Positions 1 through 10,620 are shown, counted from the first letter of the stretch. The stretch is DNA of 64,000 nt from Pectinophora gossypiella (GCF_024362695.1 NC_065424.1:1586786-1650785), one strand, 5' to 3'. Program-made: numbers and translations. The notes: a model not told the origin generated them from the letters alone.

Positions 1-270
1 AGTCACTGCTGTAACCCACAAGGGTTATTATTGAGCCGCCAAAGGCCCCTGACATGGCTCATGACGCATGGGTTGCTGAGGTTGGTAAGATGATCCGTGC
101 TTCGGAAGGCACGTTAAGCCGTTGGTCCCGGTTACTACTTACTGATGTAAGTACGTAGTCGTTACATGATCCATGTCAGGGGCCTTTGGCGGCTCATTAA
201 TAACCCTGTCACCAGGATTGATGAGATTTGTAATTCACCTCACAAACCCACACGATAGAAGAAGAAGATT
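1..270. mobile_element. Two opposed SINE-A fragments
   Basis: Bases about 19-71 read as the antisense 3' part of SINE-A, with the GAGCCGCCAAAGGCCCCTGA block. From about 88 the sense strand takes over, with the central GTGCTTCGGAAGGCACGTTA block, and runs to the GATAGAAGAAGAAG tail. No tRNA-like head is present in either fragment. The antisense piece may continue outside the window. Confidence 0.8.
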
Positions 271-821
271 GGTATAATGAGCAAAGCTTAATTGTGTGCT
301 CTAAGCTACCATGCGTCTACGTATATGCGGGCTTCTAATCACGTGTGCCAAATTGCACAGTTGTATGTAGGTATGTTTATCCACGCATTTCTCTGAAACT
401 ACAATTCGTATTGCAATAATTGTTTTTCATTTGATTAATTATCGTTCAACTTAGCAAATAGGACAAGTTTCATCAAAATAAGTTCAGGAATTTTAAAATT
501 ATGGTTAAATAATCTTATGATTTATTTTTTTTATTTATTTTTTTTCAATTACTTTTTGTTTATTAGCCCGAATGGTTTGATGGCACTGAGCCAAAGGGAA
601 GAACATATAACAAGCGTAGTAGCCTCTATTACCGTAATTTGGCTCCGTGCTCTGTGTAAACGATCAATAAGTTTAATACCTGGCGAGGCACGCTTAATGA
701 ATCTCTATAGGACAATGGAGTTATTAGGTCATGGCAGCTTAGATTGGTATAGCTGTCCCTGACGAAATCATCAGATCATGGAGTTTAATGGACCTCTATG
801 CATTTTCTACCGATGAATAAA
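271..821. other. Unassigned AT-rich DNA
   Basis: I see no repeat boundary, conserved reading frame or RNA structure here. A short open frame at 517-762 gives a low-complexity, Phe/Tyr-rich start and is not credible as a gene. Confidence 0.5.
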
Positions 822-1209
822 GTTAAATGATCCGTGCTACGGAAGGCACGTTAAGCCGGTGGTCCCGGTTACTACTTACTAATATAAGTGAGTAATCGTT
901 ACATGAGCCATGTCAAGGGTCTTTGGAGGCTCAAAAATGGCTGAGACCAGGGTTGATGAGGTTGATAATTCACTTGCCTCATGTAACCATTACTCACTTA
1001 TATCAGTAAGTAGTAACCAGGACCAACGGCTCAACGTGCTTCCCGAAGCACGGATCATCTTACTTTCGAACAATCAGGTGACCAGCCTGCAATGTCCTAA
1101 CCAAACTAGGGATCACAAAGAGATTTTCGTGATATGTTCCCACCGGGATTTGAACTCGGGACCTCCGGATCGTGAGCCGAACGCTTAACCTGTGGACCGC
1201 AGAGGCCGT
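822..1209. mobile_element. Head-to-head SINE-A pair
   Basis: A sense 3' fragment (about 822-973) is followed by a nearly full antisense copy (about 977-1209) that ends in the tRNA-like head with the decayed B box (rc GGTCC/GAGTTCAAATCC-like). The two share about 120 bp in opposite orientation and could fold back on each other. Confidence 0.8.
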
Positions 1210-1454
1210 ACTGATACTGTTGATTTTCGCCAATATAATGAGAAATGCCAACAATGTGGGAAGGGCCAATTCAATTTCAAGTTACCTGACTCGCTGTTTG
1301 TCGATACTGTAGATAATTAACTTATTTGTCGTCGATACCTCCGTATAACACTCCTAAATGGAGTACCGATTTTGTATAAACTTAGGTAGTACCAACCTGA
1401 GAACACTAAGGAGAATATTATTTTGAAAATTGAAACGGCGATACGGCTCACGAG
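1210..1454. other. Unassigned DNA between SINE-A and a foldback element
   Basis: Nothing recognised. There is no open frame of note and no repeat matching elsewhere in the window. Confidence 0.4.
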
Positions 1455-1985
1455 GTGTGGGTACTAAGGTATTAATAAACTAATCTCAGCTGAGACTGCC
1501 CTCAAGATCATGCTCAAGTCCCTGTTTTTATATAAGAACTGTCACATTGACATGATAATGGTGCTAATTCCTGTAAATACCATCTAATTTTATTTTAAGT
1601 TATATCTGTCATTTTCTTATCCGCCGAAAAGGAAAGGGACGGGTAATCGACAAGCATAAAATTTATGGAATACACGTCAATTTTAAGCACAAATTTAAAC
1701 CAACGGTCTAAAAATTTTACATCCGTCAATAACCCGAAACAGCACGACAAACGGATTGCATACCAGCGACGTACCTTTTGATTCGGCCGGGTTATTCATT
1801 CATTTACTCATTCTTCCTAAAATTAAGAGCTGTGAATCATCCGTCCCTTTCCTTTTCGACGGATATGAAAATGACGGATATAACTTAAAATAAAATTAGG
1901 CGGTGTCTGCAGGAATCGGGGCCATTGAGGGCAGTCTCAAAGCTGAGATTAGTTTATTAATACCACCCTTAGTTCATCTTGCGAT
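1455..1985. mobile_element. Long foldback (MITE-like) element
   Basis: The left arm (about 1464-1662) and right arm (about 1820-1977) are inverted copies of each other. Matching blocks include TTAATAAACTAATCTCAGCT near the outer ends and AAAAGGAAAGGGACGG near the centre. The left arm carries about 80 bp of diverged sequence that the right arm lacks in alignable form. No transposase frame lies inside, so it is non-autonomous. Boundaries are approximate because no clear TSD is visible. Confidence 0.7.
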
Positions 1986-2020
1986 GGATGTACCTCTGAC
2001 TACCCCAAGTAAGTGCATAG
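1974..2020 (-). repeat. Repeat E fragment
   Basis: The reverse complement contains GTACATCCATCGCAAGATGA, a block that recurs near 4490, 16590 and 42600. The element family is not identified. Confidence 0.55.
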
Positions 2021-2220
2021 TCAGCTTAGGTTACGTATCAAAGATGAAACTTAAAATTACTTACCCAAATGACTGTATTTGGGACGAAAATTACGTGTCT
2101 ACTAGGACAGTCTCATTAATCAAATTAAAGACAAGCCAGAGGTTTGAACTACTTAACTAATGATCTAGAAAGTCAGGGACGGAGACCTAAAAGTCCTCTT
2201 ATAAGATAAAGATCCTTTGA

Positions 2221-2336
2221 TATACAGGGTGTTAGTGAAGGAAACTTTGAGGGAGCAACGGAATAATCCACTTGATATTAACTCAGAATCATGGTCTGTA
2301 TCATCCCCCTCAGTATTCGTTATGGAAGTATTTCGC
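2221..2336. mobile_element. MITE-2 partial copy
   Basis: It starts with the family terminus TATACAGGGTGTTAGTGA, then carries one arm containing CACTTGATATTAACTCAGAA and ends at the CCCCCTCAGTATTCG block. Fuller copies lie at 3311, 22417 and 63330. Confidence 0.65.
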
Positions 2337-2400
2337 TTTCCTTAAAAAAGTAGCATGGACAATGCTACACCGACGAGAGCGTGGTTCTTAAATTACTGAT
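2337..2400 (+). pseudogene. RTE-2 LINE C-terminal remnant
   Basis: One frame reads WTMLHRRERGS followed by TAA, matching the C-terminus WRLLHRQERSS seen on the minus strand at 16227-16460. Only the last dozen codons survive. This is a dead 3' end of an RTE-like LINE. Confidence 0.55.
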
Positions 2401-2694
2401 ACATACATAAAGTTTTTTTTTTTTCATTTTTTTTTTATAAACTCATGGCCTATTCACAAATTTTATCGTAAAGATGTCAAGTATCTAAGGATACTCACAT
2501 GTAATACGGTACTTGACTGGGTCAAAGATAAATTATAATATACTAATCTAGAAATAGAAGCCAGTCTAAGATGATCAATAATCAATCTCATTTTACTTCT
2601 CGACTTATTTTTGTTGAATTTTATTTCAGTACTTCTGAATTAATTAACAATAAGTACAACGTTTGACCGCTTTTATTGATGACGATACAAAGAA
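2400..2694. other. Unassigned AT-rich DNA
   Basis: T-homopolymer runs near 2410-2435 and otherwise no recognisable structure. Confidence 0.4.
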
Positions 2695-2755
2695 AAGTTT
2701 CGTTTTGACGTTTCGTTAAAGTATCTTATTTGACTAGGTTGTCAAGTAGCCTATT
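2695..2755. mobile_element. MITE-7 terminal fragment
   Basis: This resembles the end of the element inserted at 62025-62282: both have CGTTTTGACGTTT-like sequence, then ATTTGACTAG and a terminal TAGCCTATT/TACCCTATT. Confidence 0.5.
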
Positions 2756-3310
2756 AGAAAACATCTAACAACCACTTGGTGTGAAGTCCTAAGATGGCTA
2801 TGATTTATTCCCTTGAGCCCTGTACCAAGTTTCAAAGGAAATTCTAGGAGTTAGGAAGTGGAAGTAAAGCGTTCATTCTCCGAAAAAGCAATAAAAAGCA
2901 TCTCGCTTGCCTAGTCTCACTAATGACCTAACGTTTACGAATAATAGAGTTAAGTTTCATCTCTTATAACCAGTTTGTACCTACATTATTAATATTCTTT
3001 GATGTTTTTAATGTTTCTTTTTTTTTTCCATTATTTTTTTGTCTACAGTAATTACAAGCCGGGTGTACAAATACTTTTTTTTTAGTACTTGCAATTAGCA
3101 CTCTAGATGTTTATATGTTTGATTTATGTTCGTAAATATCCATACATATAAGGTAGAAAAACAATCATTGTAGTTTTTACGTGATACATAACTTTCTGCT
3201 CAAGTAATTCGTGGTAACCTATTATTGGCCCAATGACATAGCTTAAGACTTATTAAATTGTATATATTGTTTTGTAGCTGTTGGTTACCCAAATATAAAT
3301 AAATAAATAA
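2756..3310. other. Unassigned AT-rich DNA
   Basis: T runs at about 3017 and 3076 and a short AAAT repeat at 3296-3311. No reading frame or repeat family is recognised. Confidence 0.4.
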
Positions 3311-3484
3311 ATACTGAGGGGGAGAACTGATTCAGTTCACGATTCTGAGTTAATATCAAATGGAATTTTCTGTTGTAAAATTAATGTTTTTGTTTTATAC
3401 CTTACTTCTGAGATGGAAAATTCCACTTGATATTAACTCAGGATCATAGGCTGAATCATCTTCTCAGTATTCGGTACGATGACG
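3311..3484. mobile_element. MITE-2 palindromic copy
   Basis: Two arms run from ATACTGAGGGGG to CTCAGTATTCGG. The inverted blocks are GATTCTGAGTTAATATCAAA and TTGATATTAACTCAGGATCA, and the spacer is about 50 bp. No coding capacity. Confidence 0.75.
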
Positions 3485-3645
3485 TGGTTGCGATGCGCGC
3501 TATTATTTCATCATAATCATAAACTGCCTATATACCTCCCAATGCTGGGCGCGCTATTATTTATTTCCCTTTATATATCGAATCGTTTTGCTAGTAGTTT
3601 CGTATTGTACGTCAGTTATTTTTGTTTTCGTATTTTTAAATTGTT

Positions 3646-3950
3646 CTTCTTCTATCGTGTGGCTTGTGAGGTGGACAACCAACCTCATCAAACCTGATGC
3701 CAAAGGCCCCTGACATGGCTAATGTAACGACTACTTACTTACATCAGTAAGTAGTGACCAGGACCAATGGCTTAACATGCTTTCCGAACCAAGGATCATC
3801 TTACTTTTTGGACAATCAGGTGATCAGCCTGTAATGTCCTGACCAAACTAGGGATCACAAAGTGATTTTTGTAATATGTCCCCACTGGGATTCGAACCCG
3901 GGACCTCCGGATCTTGAGCCCAACGCTCAACCACTGGACCAAGGAGTTCG
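3646..3950 (-). mobile_element. SINE-A, antisense, near full length
   Basis: The tail TCTTCTATCGTGTGG opens the plus-strand copy and the tRNA-like head closes it (rc of GGGTTCGAATCCCAGTGGGG). About 20 bp around the CAGGGTTATTATTGAGC block is missing. The head keeps an A-box-like and a B-box-like sequence, the usual internal RNA polymerase III promoter of tRNA-derived SINEs. Confidence 0.88.
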
Positions 3951-4480
3951 TTATGATTTTTAAATTTATTAATTGTTATTAAAATTCATTTGTTAGCAAC
4001 CGTAACCAATTTTTTTTTTAATATTTCTCAACCGAAACCTATTTTTTTTAAATACAATATAAAGTATAGAGCTAAAAGTAAGTGAGATGTAGAAGAGGTA
4101 GGTGGAGGTGAACTAACAAGAATCTTTGAGTACAAAGCACGGTCTGTCCCATCTCGATATCAATTTTCATTTGCTATACTATAATTTAGCCTTTTTTGCT
4201 AATCCCGAAATCCACTCAGCAAACGGCTAGTTGATACCAAGCACACAATGAAAGTTGCAATTTTGCTGAACCGAGGCCTCTTAAGGACATGCCCTTTGAG
4301 GTTTTGACGCCACGAGGAGCCTCGGAGGACCCCAGAGGGCCCTCGAAAACGTCTTGGAATGGTCCCTAATAACTCTTAGACGTGGAGAGGTAAGATAATG
4401 CTAGTCTTTCGAAAAATCATTCTGGTGCACACATCTTAAAACATACCATAAACTGATGCCTTTCCGCTTGGAATAATCAA
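3951..4480. other. Unassigned DNA
   Basis: A GC-richer patch near 4270-4350 contains no convincing open frame. No repeat family recognised. Confidence 0.4.
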
Positions 4481-4565
4481 AAGTACATCCATCGCAAGAT
4501 GATCTAAGTACCCGCGCTTCACCGAGCTTTCAAGTCAACCAATGTGATAGATGGCACAGAACTTA
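4481..4565 (+). repeat. Repeat E copy
   Basis: It shares CATCGCAAGATGA, CTAAGTACCC and CACCGAGCTTTC in order with the copies at 16590 and 42600. Confidence 0.6.
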
Positions 4566-4608
4566 GGCTTCTAAATTATTATTTGAGGGATAGAACTACA
4601 AGTTACTC

Positions 4609-4759
4609 TAATTAAAACACATATTAATGGGTTCTTACCGCGTTTAAAGCAGAGATATGGGACTCCCGATATTCATGGCACTTGCAACAGTGCCGAAATA
4701 TCGGTAGTCTCATCTCTGCTTTAAACGCGGTAAGAACCCGTTAATATGTGTTTTAATTA
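4609..4759. mobile_element. Palindromic element (MITE-3)
   Basis: The 19-bp outer ends are perfect inverted repeats (TAATTAAAACACATATTAA and its complement). The arms continue inward through GGGTTCTTACCGCGTTTAAA with few mismatches, and the loop is about 25 bp around CTTGCAACAGTG. Related sequence occurs at 41283-41377, and a partial form at 22990-23061. Confidence 0.8.
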
Positions 4760-4986
4760 TGATAATAACCGCGTAAACTTAAAACAATGTACAAGTTACA
4801 CTACATAACTTACACGGTATTGTAATCCTGTGATAGGCTAATACGCCCATATTGGTAGTGGGGAAAAAACTTTAAGTCGGTTTTTACGATAAGCCGGTAG
4901 ATAAACAGTTTAACGCAATATAATACTTACTTATATATTTTTCTATTTGCTGGTCTAATGTTTCTCTGATTAATACAATAAAGCCT

Positions 4987-5424
4987 AGGTTACACAGTGC
5001 GGGCTAACATGCGAGCTGACTGAGTCAGTTATTGAGGTGCAGCTACTACGCACGTGTGACCGCATCATACGAGTTACTGTGCGAGTGGGACAGTTGCTCG
5101 CGTTCGAGTTACTTCAACATTTTTTGTTTTTACTCGCTACTTGCCGTCCACACCACTCGGACGCGGTTTGGTCGTCAACTCGCACGATTTTGTGAAATGA
5201 CAGTAGCTCGTACGCTCTGACCCAGGCCGGGTACAGTGTTTCTTGTTTGGGCGAAATGATACAAACGAGTTATACCAGTACACTGGTATGGTAGCTGTCT
5301 TCTGCGACGCCAGCAGTTTGCATAGTGTGACCGTGCGAGGCGAGTCGAGCTACTGTCATACGAGTACACAGGCACAGTAGCTGTTTATTGTCACATCAGC
5401 TGCTCGCACTGCGTAACATAACCT
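4987..5424. mobile_element. Putative MITE with short terminal inverted repeats
   Basis: The left end GGTTACACAGTGCGGGC pairs imperfectly with the complement of the right end, GCTCGCACTGCGTAACATAACC. The inside is rich in repeated GAGT, GCTACT and ACTCG words and is more GC-rich than its surroundings. No coding frame is credible. The class is uncertain. Confidence 0.45.
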
Positions 5425-5427
5425 TAA

Positions 5428-5547
5428 GGGACTTTCCAGACTACATTCCTCAAAAATAATATAGATGGCGCTGTCGAGATATAACATGATAATTACCTAT
5501 TTTCTCATTACTCGGGTACATAATTATTCATAAATACAATGTAATGG
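5428..5547. mobile_element. MITE-5 end fragment
   Basis: GGGACTTTCCAG, ATATAGATGGCGCTGT and TTTCTCATTACTCGGGTACA occur in the same order in the inverted copy at 52508-52650. The L-A LINE begins where this similarity stops, at about 5547. Confidence 0.65.
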
Positions 5548-7926
5548 CTGACCCATCACTGATAATCGGATAGAGAAATATCGAAATAGTCTTATTAGTA
5601 ACTTACCTTGTCCAAACTTTGATACAGACAATCCTGACGATTTTTACAGGGATTTCTTCACTATTATCCATAAAGAATTTGAAAATAATTTTCCTCAAAA
5701 GGTAGTTACCAACAGTCAATCATTCAAGTTCAGTGACTGGGCTACCGTAGGCATTCGCAAAAGTAGAAATACTCTTTATTCTTTATATGAGGAAAAAACG
5801 TATACACACGCTGATAGTTTCAAAAGCTACGTCAAAAATTATTCTAAAATATTTCGAAGAGTGTGTTATACAGCCAAACAGATGCATATTAGTAGTAAAA
5901 TAAAGACCGCGGATAATAAAATAAAGGCAGTTTGGCAAGTAATAAATAGTGAAACAAAGGCTTCTAAACCGCGTGAATTAGAATACAATATAGAATCGGG
6001 CACTGGGTTAGTAAAACAAGATAAAGATGTAGCTGAAGTTTTTGATAAATTCTTCACGAACATCCCTGTAAAAACTACAGAATCTCTCAGGTCCTCTCCT
6101 GTTCAAGCTGATATATTATTAAAAAGTAATGTTACTGCTTGCACTGAATTATTTGATTTTAAACGCGTTGATCCGAGTAGTATTGTTAAAGTATTCAAAC
6201 AGCTGAAACTTAAAACCTCGAAAGATTTATGGGGATTGTCTGTCAAATTGATGAGCTCTGTTATTGATATATTAGCACCATATCTAGCTTACATTTTTAA
6301 TATGAGTGTTGAAAATGGCACTTTTCCAAATTTAATGAAAATCAGTAAAGTTATACCTCTTTTTAAATCGGGCACAAAATCAGACCCCACGAATTATAGA
6401 CCGGTTTCTATTCTACCAGTACTTAGTAAAATTTTCGAGAAAATTATTCTCGACCAACTGCTATGTCATTTTAATTTAAATAACTTACTCCACAGCCAGC
6501 AGTTTGGTTTTACTAAGGGTCGGTCTACAACAGACGCGAGTGTGACATTTGTTCGACACATTTTCGATGCTTGGGAGAAGTCGCAAAATGCCGTAGGAGT
6601 ATTCTGTGACTTGTCTAAGGCGTTCGACTGCGTGGATCACGAGACCTTGCTTTTGAAATTGAGGCACTATGGACTAAATAATGGAGCTCTCAGTTTGTTA
6701 AATTCATATCTAGGTGGTAGGATACAAAAGGTACAAATCAATAGTACAACTTCTTCGGGCTCTCATGTTCAAATGGGAGTTCCTCAAGGATCCATTTTGG
6801 GTCCGTTTCTTTTTTTAGTGTACATAAATGATTTACCTTATGTAGTACAGAACCAAGCTGACATTGTGCTGTTCGCGGATGACACTTCTCTTATATTTAA
6901 AATCGACAGAAAGTTAGAGGAATTTGACGAAGCAAACAGCGCTGTGTCGCAGGTTCTAAGTTGGTTTACAGTAAATAACCTAGTTCTAAATGCTAAGAAA
7001 ACGAAGTGTATTAAATTTGTTCTACCAAACGTAAAGAAAGTAAATAATAACATTAAAATTAACGACGAGAAACTAGATTTTGTTGAACACACAGTTTTCT
7101 TAGGAATTACTGTAGATTCAAAACTTCAATGGGGCCCACATATTGTATCACTAGCGGGCAAGCTAAGTTCAGCAGCATATGCCGTCAGAAGGATCCGACA
7201 ACTCACAGATGTACCCACTGCTAGACTTGTCTACTTCAGCTACTTCCACAGCATAATGTCTTACGGTATTTTGCTGTGGGGTCGAGCCGCTGATGTAGAA
7301 ACTATTTTCATCATTCAAAAAAGAGCAGTTCGCGCTATTTATAAGCTGCGTTGTCGGGACTCTTTGAGGGAGCTGTTTAAAGAAATAAATATACTGACGG
7401 TCGCAAGTCAATATATATATGAAAACATTATGTATGTACGTAAAAACTTATCTCTCCTTCCGAGAAACTGTGAAAGGCATACTTACAATACAAGAAATAA
7501 ACATAAAATTGCTATTCAAAATTCTAGATTAAGTAAATTAAATTCATCTTTTTTGGGGTTATGTATACGTTTTTACAATAAAATACCAGATAATATTTTA
7601 AATTTGTCAGAAAATAAATTTAAAGCTCACGTGAAGCTTACTTTATGTAAAAAAGCTTATTATAAGATTAATGACTACCTAAATGATAAAAATGTCTGGT
7701 ATTGAATGTGTTCCTCTAGTTATTAAATAACTTGTAATGTATATCCTCATTGGTTTTTAAAAGATGTGTTGCTGTTGCAGTTTCTTGTCATTTCTTCTCC
7801 TCAGCCATAACACCTTGCGAAATGACGTAAATTCAAAAATGTTACATTGACCTTCAACAAGTTTATCCATGATAATTACGTTGAATAAATGATTCTGATT
7901 TCTGATTTCTGATTTCTGATTTCTGA
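5547..7926 (+). mobile_element. L-A LINE insertion with heptamer tail
   Basis: The 3' UTR runs from 7706 and contains an AATAAATGATTCTGA stretch. The 3' end is about five units of TTCTGAT (7891-7926), a microsatellite tail rather than poly(A). The 5' junction abuts MITE-5 sequence. I could not find a convincing TSD. Confidence 0.85.
5552..7705 (+). CDS. Non-LTR retrotransposon L-A reverse transcriptase, 5'-truncated
   Basis: This frame encodes an RNA-dependent DNA polymerase that would copy the element's RNA at a nicked chromosomal site. The frame is open for 717 codons from just after a TGA at 5549; the first conventional-looking start (GTG, 5861) gives 614 residues. Counting from there, RT landmarks are NYRPVSILPVLSKIFE at about 178-193, CDLSKAFDCVDH at 249-260, GVPQGSILGP at 306-315 and the catalytic FADD at 338-341. 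The C-terminal part has LLWGRAAD and QKRAVRAIYKL, shared with the L-B protein at 17683-20730, so the two are related. No endonuclease domain or ORF1 is present. The truncation falls in the endonuclease-RT linker. It belongs to the Jockey/CR1 group in a broad sense; the clade is not settled. The absence of stops suggests a fairly recent insertion. Confidence 0.93.
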   Translation, partial: PITDNRIEKYRNSLISNLPCPNFDTDNPDDFYRDFFTIIHKEFENNFPQKVVTNSQSFKFSDWATVGIRKSRNTLYSLYEEKTYTHADSFKSYVKNYSKIFRRVCYTAKQMHISSKIKTADNKIKAVWQVINSETKASKPRELEYNIESGTGLVKQDKDVAEVFDKFFTNIPVKTTESLRSSPVQADILLKSNVTACTELFDFKRVDPSSIVKVFKQLKLKTSKDLWGLSVKLMSSVIDILAPYLAYIFNMSVENGTFPNLMKISKVIPLFKSGTKSDPTNYRPVSILPVLSKIFEKIILDQLLCHFNLNNLLHSQQFGFTKGRSTTDASVTFVRHIFDAWEKSQNAVGVFCDLSKAFDCVDHETLLLKLRHYGLNNGALSLLNSYLGGRIQKVQINSTTSSGSHVQMGVPQGSILGPFLFLVYINDLPYVVQNQADIVLFADDTSLIFKIDRKLEEFDEANSAVSQVLSWFTVNNLVLNAKKTKCIKFVLPNVKKVNNNIKINDEKLDFVEHTVFLGITVDSKLQWGPHIVSLAGKLSSAAYAVRRIRQLTDVPTARLVYFSYFHSIMSYGILLWGRAADVETIFIIQKRAVRAIYKLRCRDSLRELFKEINILTVASQYIYENIMYVRKNLSLLPRNCERHTYNTRNKHKIAIQNSRLSKLNSSFLGLCIRFYNKIPDNILNLSENKFKAHVKLTLCKKAYYKINDYLNDKNVWY

Positions 7927-7964
7927 AGCGTATTATATAAAAATAATTGTTGCTTGATATTTGG

Positions 7965-8256
7965 ATTGAGGAGGTCGGTCGCGCAGCGGTAAACGCGCTC
8001 GGTCTGCGATTGTTGAAGTTAAGCAACTTTCGCAAAGGCCGGTCATAGGATGGGTGACCACAAAAAAAAAGTTTTCATCTCGAGCTCCTCCGTGCTTCGG
8101 AAAGCACGTTAAGCCGTTGGTCCCGGCTGCATTAGCAGTCGTTAATAACCACCAATCCGCACTGGGCCCGCGTGGTGGTTTAAGGCCCGATCTCCCTATC
8201 CATCCATAGGGAAGGCCCGTGCCCCAGCAGTGGGGACGTTAATGGGCTGGTGATGA
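7965..8256 (+). mobile_element. SINE-B, full length, with TSD
   Basis: The 10-bp repeat TGATATTTGG flanks it at 7955-7964 and 8257-8266. The head (GCGCAGCGGTAAACGCGCTC) is tRNA-like. It is followed by the shared central block near 8090 and a tail ending CAGTGGGGACGTTAATGGGC and TGATGATGAT. It sits about 40 bp beyond the L-A tail. Confidence 0.92.
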
Positions 8257-8266
8257 TGATATTTGG

Positions 8267-8749
8267 GTCACATTATGTATAGAATTATTTGCTACCTATA
8301 TTGATTCTTTTTATTTTGATCAGAATAATAATGGGTAATAAAAGGATCATCGTTTATACCCAAAAACAAAGAGAGGGAAGATACGTACCATATCTTATAT
8401 GAATGTACTCGAAATGCCTCACAGGCTGTTTTTATTTAAACAAATAAAAATTAGGAGTCAGAATAGTGATATAGGTATCTTGGAGGCCTTTTTATCAGAG
8501 CCTACGAGCAGAGAATCATATTTGATTTATGCTTTCATTCACAACATCATCACATCTTAGGCTGTTGTGGGTGGGGGCATGAATTAAATGTTTTTGTTAT
8601 CATTTTATCAGTTTTACTCAGTCTTGATCGATGGGGCTGGCATAACAAATGTTGTTAAAAGCCCTTAAGTAAATAAAAGACTAAAAAAAAGATAAAAGAT
8701 GCATATGGCTGTTATCCATGAAATTAGAAGGTAGAAAAATCTTTACAGC

Positions 8750-8752
<3 letters not shown>
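8267..8752. other. Unassigned DNA
   Basis: No recognised repeat or frame. A short GGGTGGGGGCATGAATTAAA patch near 8570 has no clear partner. Confidence 0.35.

Positions 8753-8796
<44 letters not shown>
8753..8796. repeat. (TA)n microsatellite
   Basis: About 44 bp of uninterrupted AT dinucleotides. Confidence 0.97.
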
Positions 8797-8800
<4 letters not shown>

Positions 8801-8837
8801 TTTGAGGAACGTAGCCAGGAAAGTTCATTTGGTAAAT

Positions 8838-9163
8838 CTTCTTCTTATCGTGTGGGTTGTGAGGTGGAATACCAACCTCATCAACCCTGGTGTCAGGGTT
8901 ATTACTGAGCCGCCAAACACCCCTGACATGGCTCATGTAACGACTACTAACTTACTTCAGTAAGTAGTAACCGGGACCAACGGCTTAACGTGCCTTCCGA
9001 AGCACGGATCGTCTTACTTTCGGACAATCAGGTGATCAGCCTGTAATGTCCTAACCAAACTAGGGATCACAAAGTGATTTTTGTGATATATCCCCACCGG
9101 GATTCGAACCCGGGACTTCCTGATCGTGAGCCCAACGCTCAACCACTGGACCACGGAGGTCGT
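8838..9163 (-). mobile_element. SINE-A, antisense, full length
   Basis: All family blocks are present: tail, CAGGGTTATTACTGAGC, central block, TCACAAAGTGATTTTTGTGA, and a tRNA-like head with an intact B-box match (rc GGTTCGAATCC). A TSD is not certain. Confidence 0.9.
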
Positions 9164-9540
9164 TATTGGATAAATAATCGTGAGCTTATTTTTTCTGAGC
9201 TCCCAGTCTTATAAAGAAGTAACATTCCTTTTCTGATTTATTTTTTGTAAAGGAGTTGCTTTGGTGCCTGGTTTCTTTGTCTCAAGGGAAAGGATCAAGT
9301 GTAATTAACTGCAAAAAGGGACACCGATTTCAAGGAGGCTTATCAAATACTGTTGCTGAAACAAAAGGATTTTTCCCTCTTTAACAATACGTAATACCTA
9401 CTCATATCGGAGGAAATATACAACGTTTAACATAATACATTTACAAGCTACTACCGTCGACGTACATACCGTCGAGAAAATGAAGAAATTATTAAGTTTT
9501 GTCTCAGAATACTATTTTATTTACTTAAGTACTTATTAAC
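9164..9540. other. Unassigned DNA
   Basis: No repeat family, reading frame or RNA feature recognised. Confidence 0.4.
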
Positions 9541-9785
9541 TACTAGCGACCCGCCCCGGCTTCGCTCGGGTGCAATGCTAAGGAAAAAATTAAATTATTT
9601 ACGACGTCACATTACAAACCTCAAAAATAACAGTATTTATCGACTATTTGATGGATGTTATTATACATATAAACCTTCCTCTTGAATCACTCTATCTATT
9701 AAAAAACCGCATCAAAATCCGTTGCGTAGTTTTAAAGATTTAAGCGTATATAAAAAAGCGACTTTGTTTTATACTCTGTAGTGAT
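9541..9785. repeat. Repeat I (CTAGCGACCCGCCCCGGCTT family)
   Basis: It begins CTAGCGACCCGCCCCGGCTT and includes ACCGCATCAAAATCCGTTGC, motifs I recall as a widespread interspersed repeat of arthropod genomes. Related words occur near 36725-36790 and 45745-45775. Its origin is not shown by the sequence. Confidence 0.6.
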
Positions 9786-10290
9786 ATGGTTTACCTCAAC
9801 ACGTTATTATAAAATGAAGACTAAAGATACTTATTACCATGTTTACAATTATAGTCCGCGCCAAAAAATTCCCACGGCCGAATCATTACTATCGCAGATT
9901 CTACATAATAGAGGATCAAAAACTATACAAATACAAATAAATACAAAAATATTTATTTGTGAATGTTGCGTGTTACAAGATATTACAGTGTTGTCATCGG
10001 TCTCAGCACATTCAGCCAAGAATTGGCATACAACTGAATGTTCTTTTGTCAGTTCCCCATACTATTTGAGTAAACAAACATAGTGATTGATCGGAAACAA
10101 GAAACCTTAGAAAAAATATTTTCAATCAAAATTGCCTTTTTCCAACTGACTGCTTCCTTTTTCGTAACTCATCCTTCAGACGGTAGGTATACACTCCACG
10201 TTGCTCCACACTTTATAGCAATTTATCACGAATTTTAGTAGGAGAGTATGGAGAACTGTCAAAATTTAGGATCACACATTTGAGCTTCTA
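9786..10290. other. Unassigned DNA
   Basis: An open frame at 9781-10083 (100 codons) has no recognisable domain and begins inside Repeat I, so it is not supported as a gene. Confidence 0.4.
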
Positions 10291-10304
10291 ATTTTTATTC
10301 TCAT

Positions 10305-10620
10305 CATCACCAGCCCATTAACGTCCCCACTGCTGGGGCACGGGCCTTCCCTATGGATGGATAGGGCGATCGGGTCTTAAACCACCACGCGGGCCCAGTC
10401 CGGATTGGTGGTTACTAACGGCTGCTAATGCAGCCGGGACCAACGGCTTAACGTGCCTTCCGAAGCACGGAGGAGCTCGAGATGAAAACTTTTTTTTTGT
10501 GGTCACCCATCCTATGACCGGCCTTTGTGAAAGTTGCTTAACTTCAACGATCGCAGACCGATCGCGTTTACCGGTGCGCGACCGAGCTCCTCAATCTTCA
10601 AAAAAAAAATTGAAGAGGAG
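10305..10620 (-). mobile_element. SINE-B with 5' hairpin extension and perfect TSD
   Basis: The 14-bp TSD ATTTTTATTCTCAT lies at 10291-10304 and 10621-10634. Beyond the normal head, the 5' end (minus strand) carries an extra inverted repeat built from CTCCTCTTCAA, an A/T run and TTGAAGATTGAGGAG, at about 10587-10620. Confidence 0.92.

Noticed and set aside
9781..10083. 100-codon frame
   Set aside because: Starts in Repeat I, has no domain, and no second copy or splice context supports it.
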